Assembly (NCBI GenBank): GCA_036873755.1
Contig: JAVTVY010018968.1
Coordinates: 16,533 to 80,532, forward strand
DNA length: 64,000 nucleotides
Source: Hanleya hanleyi
Lineage: Eukaryota; Mollusca; Polyplacophora; Lepidopleurida; Hanleyidae
Direction: 5' to 3'
The notes beneath the pieces are model-generated. The model saw only the letters and a program-made list of their open reading frames with translations, was not told the DNA's origin and ran no database searches. Positions 35,343 to 46,708 of the stretch are shown in pieces. Position 1 is the stretch's first letter, and the number at the start of each line of letters is the position of its first letter. The position numbers were made by a program, and so were the translations under genes.

Positions 35343-35735
35343 ATTTCATTATTTTGGTATTACTCTATCTTAGTATAGCACAGATTCTAGTGCAGAAAAT
35401 TGGTCGAGTCCCCACCGGCATTCGAACCGGCAATCCCAGAGTAAGGCACGTAATCGTCAGCACTATATGTCGGTGATGTAAACCAATCGGCCACAAAATA
35501 GGAGGTAGCAGACCGGTGGTGTTGAAAGCAAACATACACTACCCCTCTGATGGTCGTAATGACACAGCTCCCATAGCTGAATACATAGGAAGATATTTTT
35601 GTCATTAAGAAAGTGATCGTATAACAGCATTTTCATTATTTTGGGATTACAGTATCTTAGTATAGCACAGATTCTAGTGCAGAAAATTGGTCGAGTCCCA
35701 AGCGGGATTCGAACGAGCGACCCCCAGAGTAATCT
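35343..35735 (-). repeat. Two tRNA-derived SINE fragments in direct repeat
   Basis: 35343-35443 and 35621-35733 share ATTATTTTGG..ATCTTAGTATAGCACAGATTCT..GTGCAGAAAATTGGTCGAGTC. On the - strand each has a B-box-like GTTCGAATGCCGG or GTTCGAATCCCGC. No complete cloverleaf with a proper acceptor stem was found, so these are tRNA-derived SINE pieces, not tRNA genes. A GTTCAGCAATATTTCAGCTA core follows at 35781. Confidence 0.6.
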
Positions 35736-36324
35736 ATGATAACCTGTAATAGGAGAGAGAGAATTCAGGTGTAACGTCACGTTCAGCAATATTTCAGCTA
35801 TATAGTGACGATAAGAACCTGTAACAGACGTTTTATGGTTATATACATGTTAATAAAACAAACTACATGGTAACCCATAGGGGGTCTCCTAAAACGTGAA
35901 CATTCAGAAGCACGGATTCACCAGTTCATCATCCCTGCACACCTCTGTATAATATCAAAAACATCTCACTTTGCAGATAACTGTTCAATATACATACCTC
36001 CACTATACATACCTGTGCCCCTGCATAAAGCAATCTTCTCAAACACATCACAAACCATCAGTTTTGGAAGCCATCAAGTCTTTAATACAGGTTTCTGCAG
36101 GTCCAGTTGTGATCGAGTCATTCGACCGAGTTACTGTCAAGGACGTGACCAAAGTTGATGTTCAGGCTGAAACGACAGAATGAAACATCTCACAACACTC
36201 GACAAAAAAATTTCAGCATTTCTTTCTTGTGGAATGATTGATAAATTGGGGGGTTGATAAAGTAGTTCATTTTATTTTGTCATGTTCCATGAATAACTGC
36301 CATGAGATACATTTCTGTCTCTTG

Positions 36325-36480
36325 CTCTCCATCACTCCCGCAAATTTTTCTCCAGGAGAGCTTTTAATTGCTCTCCTCAAATCTGAAATATAATGGAGAG
36401 TTATATTGAGAAGAGTGATCACTCTCACACAGCTCCCGCAAAAGAAAATCCCAGAGAGCTAGTGATCAACTGCTATTACA
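36325..36480 (+). repeat. Fragment of the GAGAGTGATCA family
   Basis: CCAGGAGAGCTTTTAATTGC, GAAGAGTGATCACTCTCACA and GAGAGCTAGTGATCAAC match the foldback at 11291-11856. It directly abuts the 24-bp minisatellite. Confidence 0.65.
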
Positions 36481-36489
36481 GGTTTTACT

Positions 36490-37407
36490 AACAGGAGAGA
36501 TTGTGACTGATCAAACAAGAGAGATTGTGACTGATCCAACAGGAGAGATTGTGACTGATCAAACAGGAGAGATTGTGACTGATCAAACAAGAGAGATTGT
36601 GACTGATCAAACAGGAGAGATTGTGACTGATCCAACAGGAGAGATTGTGACTGATCAAACAGGAGAGATTGTGACTGATCAAACAGGAGAGATTGTGACT
36701 GATCCAACAAGAGAGATTGTGACTGATCAAACAGGAGAGATTGTGACTGATCAAACAGGAGAGATTGTGACTGATCAAACAAGAGAGATTGTGACTGATC
36801 CAACAGGAGAGATTGTGACTGATCAAACAGGAGAGATTGTGACTGATCAAACAAGAGAGATTGTGACTGATCAAACAGGAGAGATTGTGACTGATCAAAC
36901 AGGAGAGATTGTGACTGATCAAACAGGAGAGATTGTGACTGATCAAACAAGAGAGATTGTGACTGATCAAACAAGAGATTGTGACTGATCAAACAAGAGA
37001 GATTGTGACTGATCAAACAGGAGAGATTGTGACTGATCAAACAGGAGAGATTGTGACTGATCAAACAGGAGATTGTGACTGATCAAACAGGAGATTGTGA
37101 CTAATCAAACAGGAGAGATTGTGACTGATCAAACAGGTGAGATTGTGACTGATCAAACAAGAGCGATTGTGACTGATCAAACAGGAGAGATTGTGACTCA
37201 TCAAACAGGAGAGATTGTGACTCATCAAACAGGAGAGATTGTGACTGATCAAACAGGAGAGATTGTGACTGATCAAACAGGAGAGATTGTGACTGATCAA
37301 ACAGGAGAGATTGTGACTAATCAAACAGGAGAGATTGGGACTGATCAAGCAGGAGAGATTGGGACTGATCAAGCAGGAGAGATTGGGACTGATCAAGCAG
37401 GAGAGTC
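36490..37407 (+). repeat. 24-bp minisatellite, about 38 units
   Basis: Unit CAGGAGAGATTGTGACTGAT plus CAAA (24 bp, a multiple of three). Variants replace CAGG with CAAG, TGATCAAAC with TGATCCAAC, or TGAT with TCAT; a few units are shortened, and the last three read GATTGGGACTGATCAAGCAG. It is open on both strands in several frames (8-residue periods such as TDQTGEIV). No start context, splice signal or flanking coding sequence supports a protein. Confidence 0.95.
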
Positions 37408-37564
37408 GTAACGATCCATATCCTCAGCTGACACATATCGCGTGCTGTTTCATATCGGTATAAGCATACCCGTCAGCTGAACAAGGAGAACAAGGGAAGG
37501 GGTTATATGTGAAACGTCTATCCATGTCATCGATCTAACCCGGTCAAGAAATTACATGAGCTAC

Positions 37565-38190
37565 ATAGGCAAGGCCAGAATTAAGGCGATGTCAGAAGTG
37601 AGGCTAGGTTAGAGGTAAGGCGAGGTCTGGCAAGATCAGAAGAAAGATGAGGTCAGAAGTGAGGATAGATCAGAAGTATGGCAAGGTCAGTGAAGAAAGG
37701 TCAGAAGTGAGGTGAGGACAGAAGTAAGGCAAGGTCAGAAGTAAGCTAAGGTCAGAAGTGAGGCGAGGTCAGAAATATGGCAAGATAAGAAGTGAGGAAA
37801 GGTCAGAAGGCAAGGTTAGAAGGCAAGGTCAGATGAATCTCGAGGTCAAGAAAGGTGAGATCAGAATTGAGGAAAGATCAGAAATATGACATGGTCAGAA
37901 GTAAGGAAAGGTCAGAAGTAAGGCAATGTTAAAAGGCGAGGTCAGATGCAAGGTAAGTTCAGAAGTGAGACAAGGTCAGAACTTGAAGTAAGGTAAGGTC
38001 AGAAGGTGAGGTTAGATGAATGACAAAGTCAGAAGTAAGGTAAATGTAAGGTCAGAAGGTGAGGTTAGATGAATGACAAGGTCAGAAGTAAGGCGAGATC
38101 AGAAGTGAGGCAAGGTCAGACGTAAGGTAAGGTCCGAAGGTGAGGTTAGATTATTGAAAGGTCAGAAGTAAGGCGAGATCAGAAGTGAGA
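37565..38190 (+). repeat. Purine-rich degenerate minisatellite, unit about 19-21 bp
   Basis: About thirty degenerate copies of AAGGTCAGAAGTGAGGCAAG. The + strand is almost purely A and G apart from the TC in each GGTCAG. Unit length varies and the copies are diverged, so the array is old. Confidence 0.9.
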
Positions 38191-39100
38191 TGAAATATAA
38201 TGATGAATATAAAGAAACTAGATACTGGACACAATATTTCATGCTGTGGATTCTCAGCCTATTGGTGCGGCGGACTTCGTCTGAGCTGCAACAGTCGAAA
38301 CATTTCCCGTATAACACCCTAATATTGGGATTCCCCCCTCCCCACCCCACTCTCTTCCAAATGTTCATTTTTGAAGTTCCATGACAAAAAATGTCCCCAC
38401 AAATTGTTTTGACTTAAGAGACAAAGTTCCATTGGTGAAATAATTCAGAGTATTTTTTTCTGTGCCAAGTCACAACCGTTCTAATGTCTCATACAGTCTC
38501 CCAAAACATTTTTCAGGTGAACTTATTTTCCTTTGAACATTTTCCCCCTAAATATTAAATTATTAAAAAGAGACCGAATGAAGTCTAACAACATGGTGGA
38601 GAATCTATTTATGATTTATTCATTCGAAATATCCAATTTAGGCCAGATTTGCGTCATATTTGTGTTAATATGTGACAATGTTTACACCTTCTCGAATGCC
38701 AAATCCTCTGGCACCCTTGCAAGTTAGGCTTCAGGATTTGTGAGTTCCCGTTCGAATGAATTCGCTCACCTCTCCAGGGAGGTGACATTTGAAGACCCAG
38801 ACTGTAACGATTCACTCAGCCAATAGCTTTATGAACTGGCACTGTTCACTGGACTGGGCAGAGATTACATCACTCAAGTGAGAGAAAAAATATTTGTCCA
38901 GGGAATGGAGAAGGAATACACATTTATACAGTGGGAGAATACAGACCATTAAAACACAGAATAGTCCGGATAATCGAATCACAACTATGTTGGTCAGCTT
39001 GACTCAGCTGGCTTTGCAGCTAATGTTTCACATAAATTGCTTCAAAATCATTACTGAAAAGTCAGTTGGGAGTTATTGAAAAAAAAAAAAAAAAAAATCA
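38191..39100. other. Intergenic DNA, no gene seen
   Basis: No conserved frame. An A-run lies at about 39080-39097. Confidence 0.45.
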
Positions 39101-39365
39101 ATGAAACTGATTATGGTAAATCATCCAATAATTTGATTACTTTATTTAACTTCATTCACCTCCAGTTTTGTGGACAAAATTTAATCAGTTATTCTAAAAA
39201 ATTTGATCACCCTCTAAAATCATTAAAATAATGAAGAAATAAAGGACTGTCTGCATGATATCAGACCATTTTGTCAACTTTCTGCACTAATAAATTCGAT
39301 CACCCCTGATTCAAAGGTGGAAAATTTAAGTTCCTGTGATTGAATTTTAGAGCATAGGCTGAAAC
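39101..39365. repeat. Pogo-like MITE fragment
   Basis: AATCATCCAATAATTTGATTAC, TTTGATCACCCTC, AATTCGATCACCCC and TTCCTGTGATTGAATTTTAG share the TIR vocabulary of 48770-49566 and 31958-32406. Confidence 0.5.
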
Positions 39366-39483
39366 ATGGGAAATGAGGCAATGAAAGAACAACAATGAAC
39401 TGCATCCTGGCTAAGTAGTGGGTAATCTCTATCCCAAGTAGACAAACAGATACGGAAGCATACGTGCATTCACACCAAACCTA

Positions 39484-40065
39484 ATCAGATGAGAAGGCTA
39501 TGCCAATGAAGCTTCCATCCAAGTATGGTGAAATTCTGTTCAGTTGTTCTCCAGATATCTTGCAGACAAGACCTGTATACAGATGTACAAGTAAACGAAT
39601 GGATGGACACCGGACACGGACGGATGTACACTACATCCATCCATCCATCCATCCATCCATACACACAACAAAACCTAATGAGGTCATTTCAATGAAGCTT
39701 CCATTCAAGTTCGGTAAAATTCTCTCTGGTAGTTCTCCAGATATCTTGCAGACAAGGCCTGTATAAACATGTATAAGTAGACGGAGAGACACCATACATG
39801 GACAGATGCATGCACACATGCAACCTACTCAGATGAGGCCATTGCAATGAAGGTTCCACCCAAGTTTGGTGAAATTCCGTCCAGTAGTTCTCCAGATATC
39901 TTGCAGACAAGGCCTGTATAAATATGCAGATGGAATGAACGGACGGACATTGGACAAGCAAGCACGCACACACACACCCATAACCTAATCAGATGAGGGA
40001 GGCATTCAGATTCCAATGAATCTTCTACTCAGTCAATTTTGGTGAAATTCCATCCAGTAGTTCAG
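39484..40065 (+). repeat. Tandem repeat of about 155-190 bp, 3.5 copies
   Basis: Each unit has AACCTAATCAGATGAGG, CAATGAAGCTTCCATCCAAG, GGTGAAATTCCGTCCAGTAG, TTCTCCAGATATCTTGCAGA and CAAGGCCTGTATAAA, then a GGACGGACA-rich tail. A (CATC)n run lies at 39632-39660. The unit resembles repeats common in marine invertebrate genomes. Frames on either strand are repeat artefacts. Confidence 0.85.
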
Positions 40066-40237
40066 CACAAACACTAGATGTCTCCCAAACTTTTGTTCCC
40101 TTTTTTGCCATTTATGGAAATGAAAGGAGCTGGACAGAGCAGAGGAAATAGATGACCAGGGAAGTTGACAAATCCAAACGAGCACAAAGCGGTAGGCCAC
40201 ATTGACCTTTTGAAGCAGAAATCCCCTTGACCTGATC

Positions 40238-41805
40238 CAGATAGGGATATATCCCAATTGAGATAAAATATCCAACTTTGGATATTTTTTTTTTTTTTTA
40301 TACTTCCATATTTTCAAGCTGGCATATTTAGCTAGTCATTCTGTTCATATAAAGGCATACAACAGAATATTTATGGTGAGAAAATGTCAGCAAAATTATA
40401 CAATCGCAATGCCAATTTTGTGAAGTAGATTCTATTATGTTTCTGTAATATAGATGCTGAAATTCACCGTTGCGGTTTATAGTATTTTTCTTATAATTAG
40501 TCGCGGGTTTGAGGGCTTCTGTAAACTCAGCCGTATGGTTAAAATCAATTTCCTTTTTTAGAACGTATATAACAAAGTTATATCTATAGAATGTCATACC
40601 ACTCTCCGTGATAACTGCTACAAGGGTTGTTCACGTGAATCTTCACCAATACATGGTATGTCGTCATAATCTATTCCTTTTTCTCTGGCCAAAGGGCAAT
40701 AGGCGGGGTGAGCTATTCAGTTCTATATATGGGAAAGTGTCCTCAATCGATGTTACCTTCACAAGGACAGGGGCAATGCCTCCATGAGTGACTGCATGAA
40801 TTAAAATGACAACTTCACACGATCTTTATTTCAATGACGGTGTAATCTATGGATGGCCGTATGACCTATATTTACATTTTTATAGCAAATATCCCATTAT
40901 TGATCCAGTCGATTAGAGTCGGACATCATCAACGGTATTGTAAGTGTATAGTTTAATTTGATTGCTCTCTCGTTAATTACATTTGTAAACCTACGATGCA
41001 TCGAAGAGCACTGATTGAAATTCTGCCTACAAATTGAACTATTGATAGGTACAAATAACACGACGTCCTGGTGTATGAAAGCGACGTCGTCGTCCTATCA
41101 CTCAACATTGTCAAAGGCGACACGCGACGCGAAAGGGCGACATCGTGTTTTGGAAGACGACGTCACCCTTTGCGTTGTCGCTCACGCTTTTGATGAGGTA
41201 ATGCGGGGCACACTTTTGGTCCAACTAGATCACCATACTATTGAAGTGATACGGTTATGCTGTGTCTGAGAGGCGTCCAAATCTTTGAGGTGTCGAGGAC
41301 ATTTGGATAACATAGCGGCTGTACTGGTCCACCCGTATTCTCGAATCTTTCGTTCTTTGTCAACGACAATAGTTTAATCTCATGTCTTCATAACCAAACG
41401 ACAAACAGAGCAACCCTTGAATGACATCTCGCCCCGCCTATTGCCCTTTGGTCAGAGAAAAAGGAATAGATTATGACGATATACCATGTATTGGTGAAGA
41501 TTCACGTGAACAACCCTTATGGCATTTAACCCGGGTAGTACAAAAAAGCTCTAAAACTCAAGTTTTGTAGCAGTTATCACGGAGAGTGGTATGACATTCT
41601 ATAGATATAACTTTGTTATATACGTTTTAAAAAAGGAAATTGATTTTAACCATACGGCTGATTTTACAAAAGCCCTCAAACCCGCGACTAATTATAAGAA
41701 AAATACTATAGTATGAAAATCGGTCAATATATCTCAGTTAGGATATATTTCAATATCCAAACTTGGATTTAATATCCCAAATGGGATATCCCAGTTAGTC
41801 TAATT
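40238..41805. mobile_element. Large inverted repeat 1 (arms about 240-480 bp)
   Basis: Left arm about 40238-40715, right arm about 41430-41805. The inner parts are nearly identical (for example GTGATAACTGCTACAAGGG against a complement interrupted by a roughly 48-bp insert near 41522). The outer parts (GGATATATCCCAATTGAG, CCAACTTTGGATATT) are more diverged. Spacer about 715 bp with a GACGTCGTCG-rich stretch at 41060-41175. No transposase frame found. Confidence 0.85.
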
Positions 41806-41999
41806 ATTTTTGTGTCTTGCCATTTTCATCGTCAGCTTTGGTGTGTCTTTGTTGAGCAAAATGAACTTGGCTTAACATTTTAATTATTTCAGCAAATCAT
41901 GAAGATAAATTGAAATAATGAAAAATAAAATTAAAAACGGCCAGTAGGAAATAAAATGACGGCAGCTGTCAGGCAATCTTAATAAATGAATATCCTATC

Positions 42000-42355
42000 A
42001 ATGCTCCCCAATCGTACATGTCGCTGTATATAGGATCTTACGTATTTCAATTGAATTTGGTGTTCTGAGCGCCCATACCATGGATATTTAATAGCATTAT
42101 GACATCATGGTCGCATCTGGACTCCTCCATTTGCAGTGGGGAAGGGGAGATAGGTTCACTGTGTCCATTTACCCCAAATGTTTACACCAAAGATCAGTCC
42201 ATGTATCTGCCACATATTATGGTGCCACAATGTCGGGACCGCGGCAACATGAAAAGAATCCCGCCAGCGAGCCGGCTAGTTCGGCTGAGCCAACCAAAGC
42301 ACTATGAAGCGTTCTCGGGATTGGTTAACATGTGACACTGCAAGCCTGTTTGATC
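42000..42355 (+). repeat. Dispersed family E, copy 3
   Basis: ATGTCGCTGTATATAGGATC, TTGAATTTGGTGTTCTGAGC and TTCTCGGGATTGGTTAACAT match copies at 28860 and 34845. Its terminal piece (GAATTTTAATTAGATTGGCT) reappears only at 43926, after inverted repeat 2, as if that element had landed inside it. Confidence 0.7.
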
Positions 42356-43911
42356 CTAGTCCAATAAAATGGATCGTTCAGGCTCTTGTTTAATATGCTG
42401 GAGTTATCAGGAGCCAGAACGTCCTATAGAAAATGTCATTTTGTCCATGGGAGCCACGCTGACCACCACAACGACCCCTAAAAATCCACTGTTTTTGTCG
42501 AAATACAGCAATGACATGTCTACTCACCATGCAAAAACTGTTCTTTGGTATGTTTTCATCCAAGTCGCACCACTAGTAATTGTGGATGGGTCCGCCATAA
42601 ATTATATCAAACCGTCAAAGTTAGTGTGTGCTGATTTCAGCAGCCAGTTTCTCTGCCGGAGCATGGCTTCCCTGGTAGTAAAAGGAAGAACAAAAGAATC
42701 GAAACGACGTCACAAATACCACGTGACACAGCCCGTGGTCAAGTTTCACATGCGAGATGAACTACCACTGACTGATGGGGAACAAAAAGGGGTTAATACC
42801 GCGTTGAAATCTGGTGCCAATGAAGACGAGGTAACGTACTGCTTTCCGTTACACAACTACACGCCCCCTATAGTCAGTCTCTGCGGGCAGAGCTACAGGC
42901 AATGAGCAGTGTCTGACATACTTAACAGCAAAGCTGAGTTTATTTTGGGAAACAATACTCTGCGGGGAGATCGCATTGTGATCACTCGGGAATTGGTTAT
43001 TTCGAACTTATTAAACCTCCAGAAGTACACAACTCGAATTTTAATCGCATAATTTATATTTTTGGAGCATTCTAACCCAAGCCAAAAGATTTTTTGTTTA
43101 CTAGAATGGTTTAACGGAGATTTATTATCGACGAAAATAGCAACAACCACAACATGGTCGGTTGAGACATCAAATCGGAAAATCCGGGAATTTTTTTTAG
43201 ATTCTGAAAAATCCGGAAATCCAGATATATATCCGAAATACTTCAATCTCTGTAATTTATATTTGAAAAGGCAAATTTGGCGAATTTTGATTAATATTTC
43301 GTTTATTGAAATATCGGGTTTGTTTTGGCCTATTGAAATACTGACTGATATGACGGAGCGATATCCGTTAGAATGAAGTAGATTTACTCCAACAATATAT
43401 TACCGTTGTAGGCCCTCATTTCAAAGGCATATTTCAACGTATCCCCCCTCACCCTAAATATTACATGTTTGAATTTTCTCGCGGGATTTGCAAATGACCA
43501 ACGCGGCATTGGCCCCTTTTTGTTCCCCGTTAGTGTCAGTGCTTGTCAATTTCGCCTACCGTGGTATTTGTGACGTCTTTTCGATTCTTTTGTTCTTCCT
43601 TTTACTATCAGGGAAGCCATGCTCTGGCAGAGAAACTGGCTGCTGAAATCAGCACACACTAACTTTGACGGTTTGATATAATTTATGGCGGACCCATCCA
43701 CAATTACTAGTGGTGCGACTTGGATGAAAACATACCAGAGAACAGTTTTTGCATGGTGAGTAGACATGTCATTGCTGTATTTCGACAAAGACAGTGGATT
43801 TTTAGGGGTCGGTGTGGTGGTCAGCGTGGCTCCCATGGACAAAATGACATTTTCTATAGGATAACTCCAGCATATTAAACAAGAGCCTGAACGATCCATT
43901 TTAATGGACTA
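42354..43911. mobile_element. Large inverted repeat 2 (arms about 360-460 bp)
   Basis: Arms about 42354-42812 and 43494-43911 face each other, both starting CTAGTCCA-TAAAATGGATCG when read inward. Each arm has an open frame beginning MDRSGSCLICWSY (178 codons left, 117 right); the left copy has a 15-base insert. The frame has no recognisable domain. Arms diverge after CACAAATACCACG but share GGGAACAAAAAGGGG further in. Spacer about 680 bp. Confidence 0.85.
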
Positions 43912-44173
43912 GTTTGATCCGACAAGAATTTTAATTAGATTGGCTGTCAGGAAACAAGGAATGAAGTATGGGCGGCCTTAGCCAGCTGTCTTATTATTTG
44001 TTTATGGTCAATATATTCCAATCCTGACCTTCTATTAGCTTATTTGCTTACAAAACACATGTAGGCGTGTCGTTCATAACAGGTCTGCATGTCGTGACAG
44101 TTCTGCACATTGTCAGCAACACTTGATGTTAAAAACTGGACCCCGGGCCGTCTCATCATTTCTACGCAGTCAG

Positions 44174-45287
44174 TAGCCAAGTTGACATGGCTTCGTTCGT
44201 TCCTTTACTACGCCATGATGCCTCTCAATGAACTTACATGTAAACTCCGGGATCACACGGCTCCGTGGGTCGTTCGGCTCTATCCGGCAATAAAACAACC
44301 TCTCCCAGCTCTCTGTCCATTTGTTTTATCAAATTCGGCAAAGAGTTTGATTGCCGTGAAGAGCTCATCCGTCTGCAATCAGTCTTCAAACATCAACGTT
44401 CGGTTGAATTCTCCGCCATTATCTTTGTACGTGTCATGAATAGAATAGAATAGATTTTATTTAGCTAATCAAAGCACCCGTTAAGGGTATGACAATCACA
44501 TAGAATACATTAATGATTTTAGTTCATTTGTTAGACAATTTTTTACGTATATTAATATCAATTACATAGACTTTTCTTATTTACTATATGGAACAATTGA
44601 TCTACCTCAACATGGTAAATCGAGCACCATTAAATTAATAATCAATAATTCGATTCAATTATACAGTTAACTTGCACAGAGCAATTATAATCATTTAGAA
44701 TAGTAATTCGATTCTAATCTGAAAAAATTGCAACAATCTCATTATAACAATTAAGGCACATGAAGGTACCAATTAGATAGATAGAACACCCGGTGACCAT
44801 CAGGGAAGCTAACCTACCATAGCAGATCATGAGATGTCACAGCAAATCTAGATACAAAAGCAGTGTGGATGAACACAGCAAAGCTGGTGACAATTACAGG
44901 ATCCTCACAAGTCATTAGCCATATAAACATATTTTGAGGTGACAAGCTGAGGAGAAGTGGAAACTTAGAGATGACTGAAGCAATAAAACAATAGTGTTGA
45001 TCAGCAACGTATCGTGCCCACGTGACCGCCCGTATGAAGATAATGGCGGAGAATTCAACCAAACGTTGATGTTTGAAGACTGATTGCAGACGCATGAGCT
45101 CTTCACGGCAATCAAACTCTTTGCCGAATTTGATAAAACAAATGGGCAGAGCTGGGAGAGGTTGTTTTATTGCCGGATAGAGCCGAACGACCCACGGAGC
45201 CGTGTGATCCAGGAGTTTACATGTAAGTTCATTGAGAGGCATCATGGCGTAGTAAAGGAACGAACGAAGCCATGTCAACTTGGCTAC
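44174..45287. mobile_element. Large inverted repeat 3 (arms about 255 bp)
   Basis: Left arm 44174-44425 and right arm 45031-45287 are reverse complements with few mismatches and one small indel (GTAGCCAAGTTGACATGGCT to CCGCCATTATCTT). Spacer about 605 bp, AT-rich, starting with GAATAGAATAGAATAG. Open frames on both strands of both arms mirror each other and have no recognisable domain. Confidence 0.85.
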
Positions 45288-45446
45288 GCAGTCAGTGGTC
45301 AGACGCTTTTTTTCGTATTTGGACAGTCAATATTTCGGACATATACTCTTTTATCCCAAAATATCTGGTAACAATCAGGTTTATCCTGCCAAGGAAATTT
45401 ATCAGGTCAAGTGAAGCTGGAAGGCAACCAACAACAGTGATACGTT

Positions 45447-45466
45447 GTTGTTGTTGTTGTTGTTAT
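45447..45466 (+). repeat. (TTG)n microsatellite
   Basis: Short pure (TTG) run. Further (CAA)n copies occur at 46627-46645. Confidence 0.85.
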
Positions 45467-46123
45467 CTATGTACGATCCTTCTCCGTGATCATTTTGGTC
45501 ACTATGTCCTTAGTTCACTATGAACAACACAATATTTCACTTTGGCATATGCACACTGTGATGAAGGGCCTCCAGGTTCCAGTTCTGTCGGTTGCTTAAG
45601 AGAAGTTACGTTGTAAAAAGATGGCAGTCGATATCACATAGTTGAACATGGCTGAAGATGACTGGCACTCGGGATACGTCACTTCGCAATTTCCCGCCAA
45701 AGTGTCTTTCAAAACGGTTTCCGACATGTCGTAAATGCTCGAATGGTGGTAGTAAATTAAGAAACGCAGCAGTAAGTGGAAACGGACTATTGTGAAAAAA
45801 GCATAATGTTCATCGGGTACTGATTTGGAGATTTAATTAAGTTTAGCAATCATACTTGAAGCAATTGAGTGAACTAATTGGCCTGGTTAGAAACTGCTTG
45901 GATCTTGGAAATGAGTATGTTCATCAAGCGTACGTAGTACGATTTCGTAACATCTTCTGGTAACATTTAATAAGGTTGTACGTAACGGTATACTACTTGT
46001 TAAATATTTTGGAAAAATATTGATAGACCATTATTAAAACCATCACAGGGAGATGTAGGGTGTCTCAATAGTGTTGAATTACGATGCATTATTCAAATAT
46101 TCAATACGGAGAAGAAATGAAGC

Positions 46124-46654
46124 CAACCTGTAACCATCTCGGTCATCTACACGCGGTAAGACTGACCCTGGGAGCGTGTGTATCCATTCTCAGCCTACTT
46201 TCGGCAACTGCAAGAGGGAATTTCCAGAAATTAATACCACGTGACTTCGTCAGCCAATCAGCTAAAGTCTACAGACGTAACCTCAACGTAACTCGCCATT
46301 TTCGAGTCATGTGATGTCCTACTTGCTCAAAATTACAGATCCACCACATCTCTTGGATGATACGAAAGTTATTCATACCTATATATTTTGTAAGCCCAGG
46401 CAATGTCTGTTTCATAAGTGGTATGACAACCTGTAATTGATCAGATTTCTCCAGTGTGTTCTCCGCCGGATAAAGGTCGAACAGAATCCGGTAAAGTACG
46501 TTTGGTATGGTAACTGTTATGTAAATATTATCCATTAGTCGCTTCAGGACGTAGTCCGATATTTTGATGCAACCAGCTTCGGCGTTCACGACAACCGTAA
46601 GCTGGGTAATTTCTGACAGAGGCCCGCAACAACAACAACAACAACATTTCTCTG
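46124..46654 (+). promoter_or_regulatory. Likely WDR59 promoter/5' UTR region
   Basis: Upstream of the WDR59 start codon: E-box CACGTGAC (46238-46245), an inverted CCAAT box CAGCCAATCAGC (46251-46262), and CGCCATTTTCG (46294), a YY1-like core. 46124-46499 is duplicated in Gαo intron 5 with these motifs retained. A (CAA)n tract lies just before the ATG. The transcription start was not determined; a promoter role is inferred from position and motifs. Confidence 0.45.
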
Positions 46655-46708
46655 ATGGCAGCACGGTGGAGCAGCGAACATGTTGTCGTGGAATTCAAAG
46701 ACTTGCAG
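46655..46708 (+). CDS. WDR59: WDR59 exon 1 (start codon)
   Basis: MAARWSSEHVVVEFKDLQ, nearly identical to the remembered human N-terminus, which fixes the start. Donor GTTAAT at 46709 is non-ideal but the frame (phase 0) fits exon 2. Confidence 0.9.

Noticed and set aside
35387..35450. tRNA gene on the - strand
   Set aside because: Only a B-box-like stretch is present; no acceptor or anticodon stem could be paired. The piece is repeated 290 bp away as a SINE would be.
36459..37411. Long frames of 8-residue repeats on both strands (201 and 161 codons)
   Set aside because: They follow automatically from a 24-bp tandem unit without stops. No flanking coding sequence or splice context.
39500..39973. 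Open frames with Cys-rich repeats on both strands
   Set aside because: Produced by a 155-190-bp tandem repeat; the frames drift between copies.
44814..45278. 154-codon - strand frame in inverted repeat 3
   Set aside because: The matching arm at 44174-44425 loses the same frame after an indel, and no known domain is seen.
46269..46664. 131-codon - strand frame (..YRILFDLYPAENTLEKSDQ..) as a divergent gene of WDR59
   Set aside because: A homologous frame exists at 16037-16390, but in the stretch compared most base differences change the residue, there is no recognised domain, and its start overlaps WDR59 exon 1 and a (CAA)n tract.
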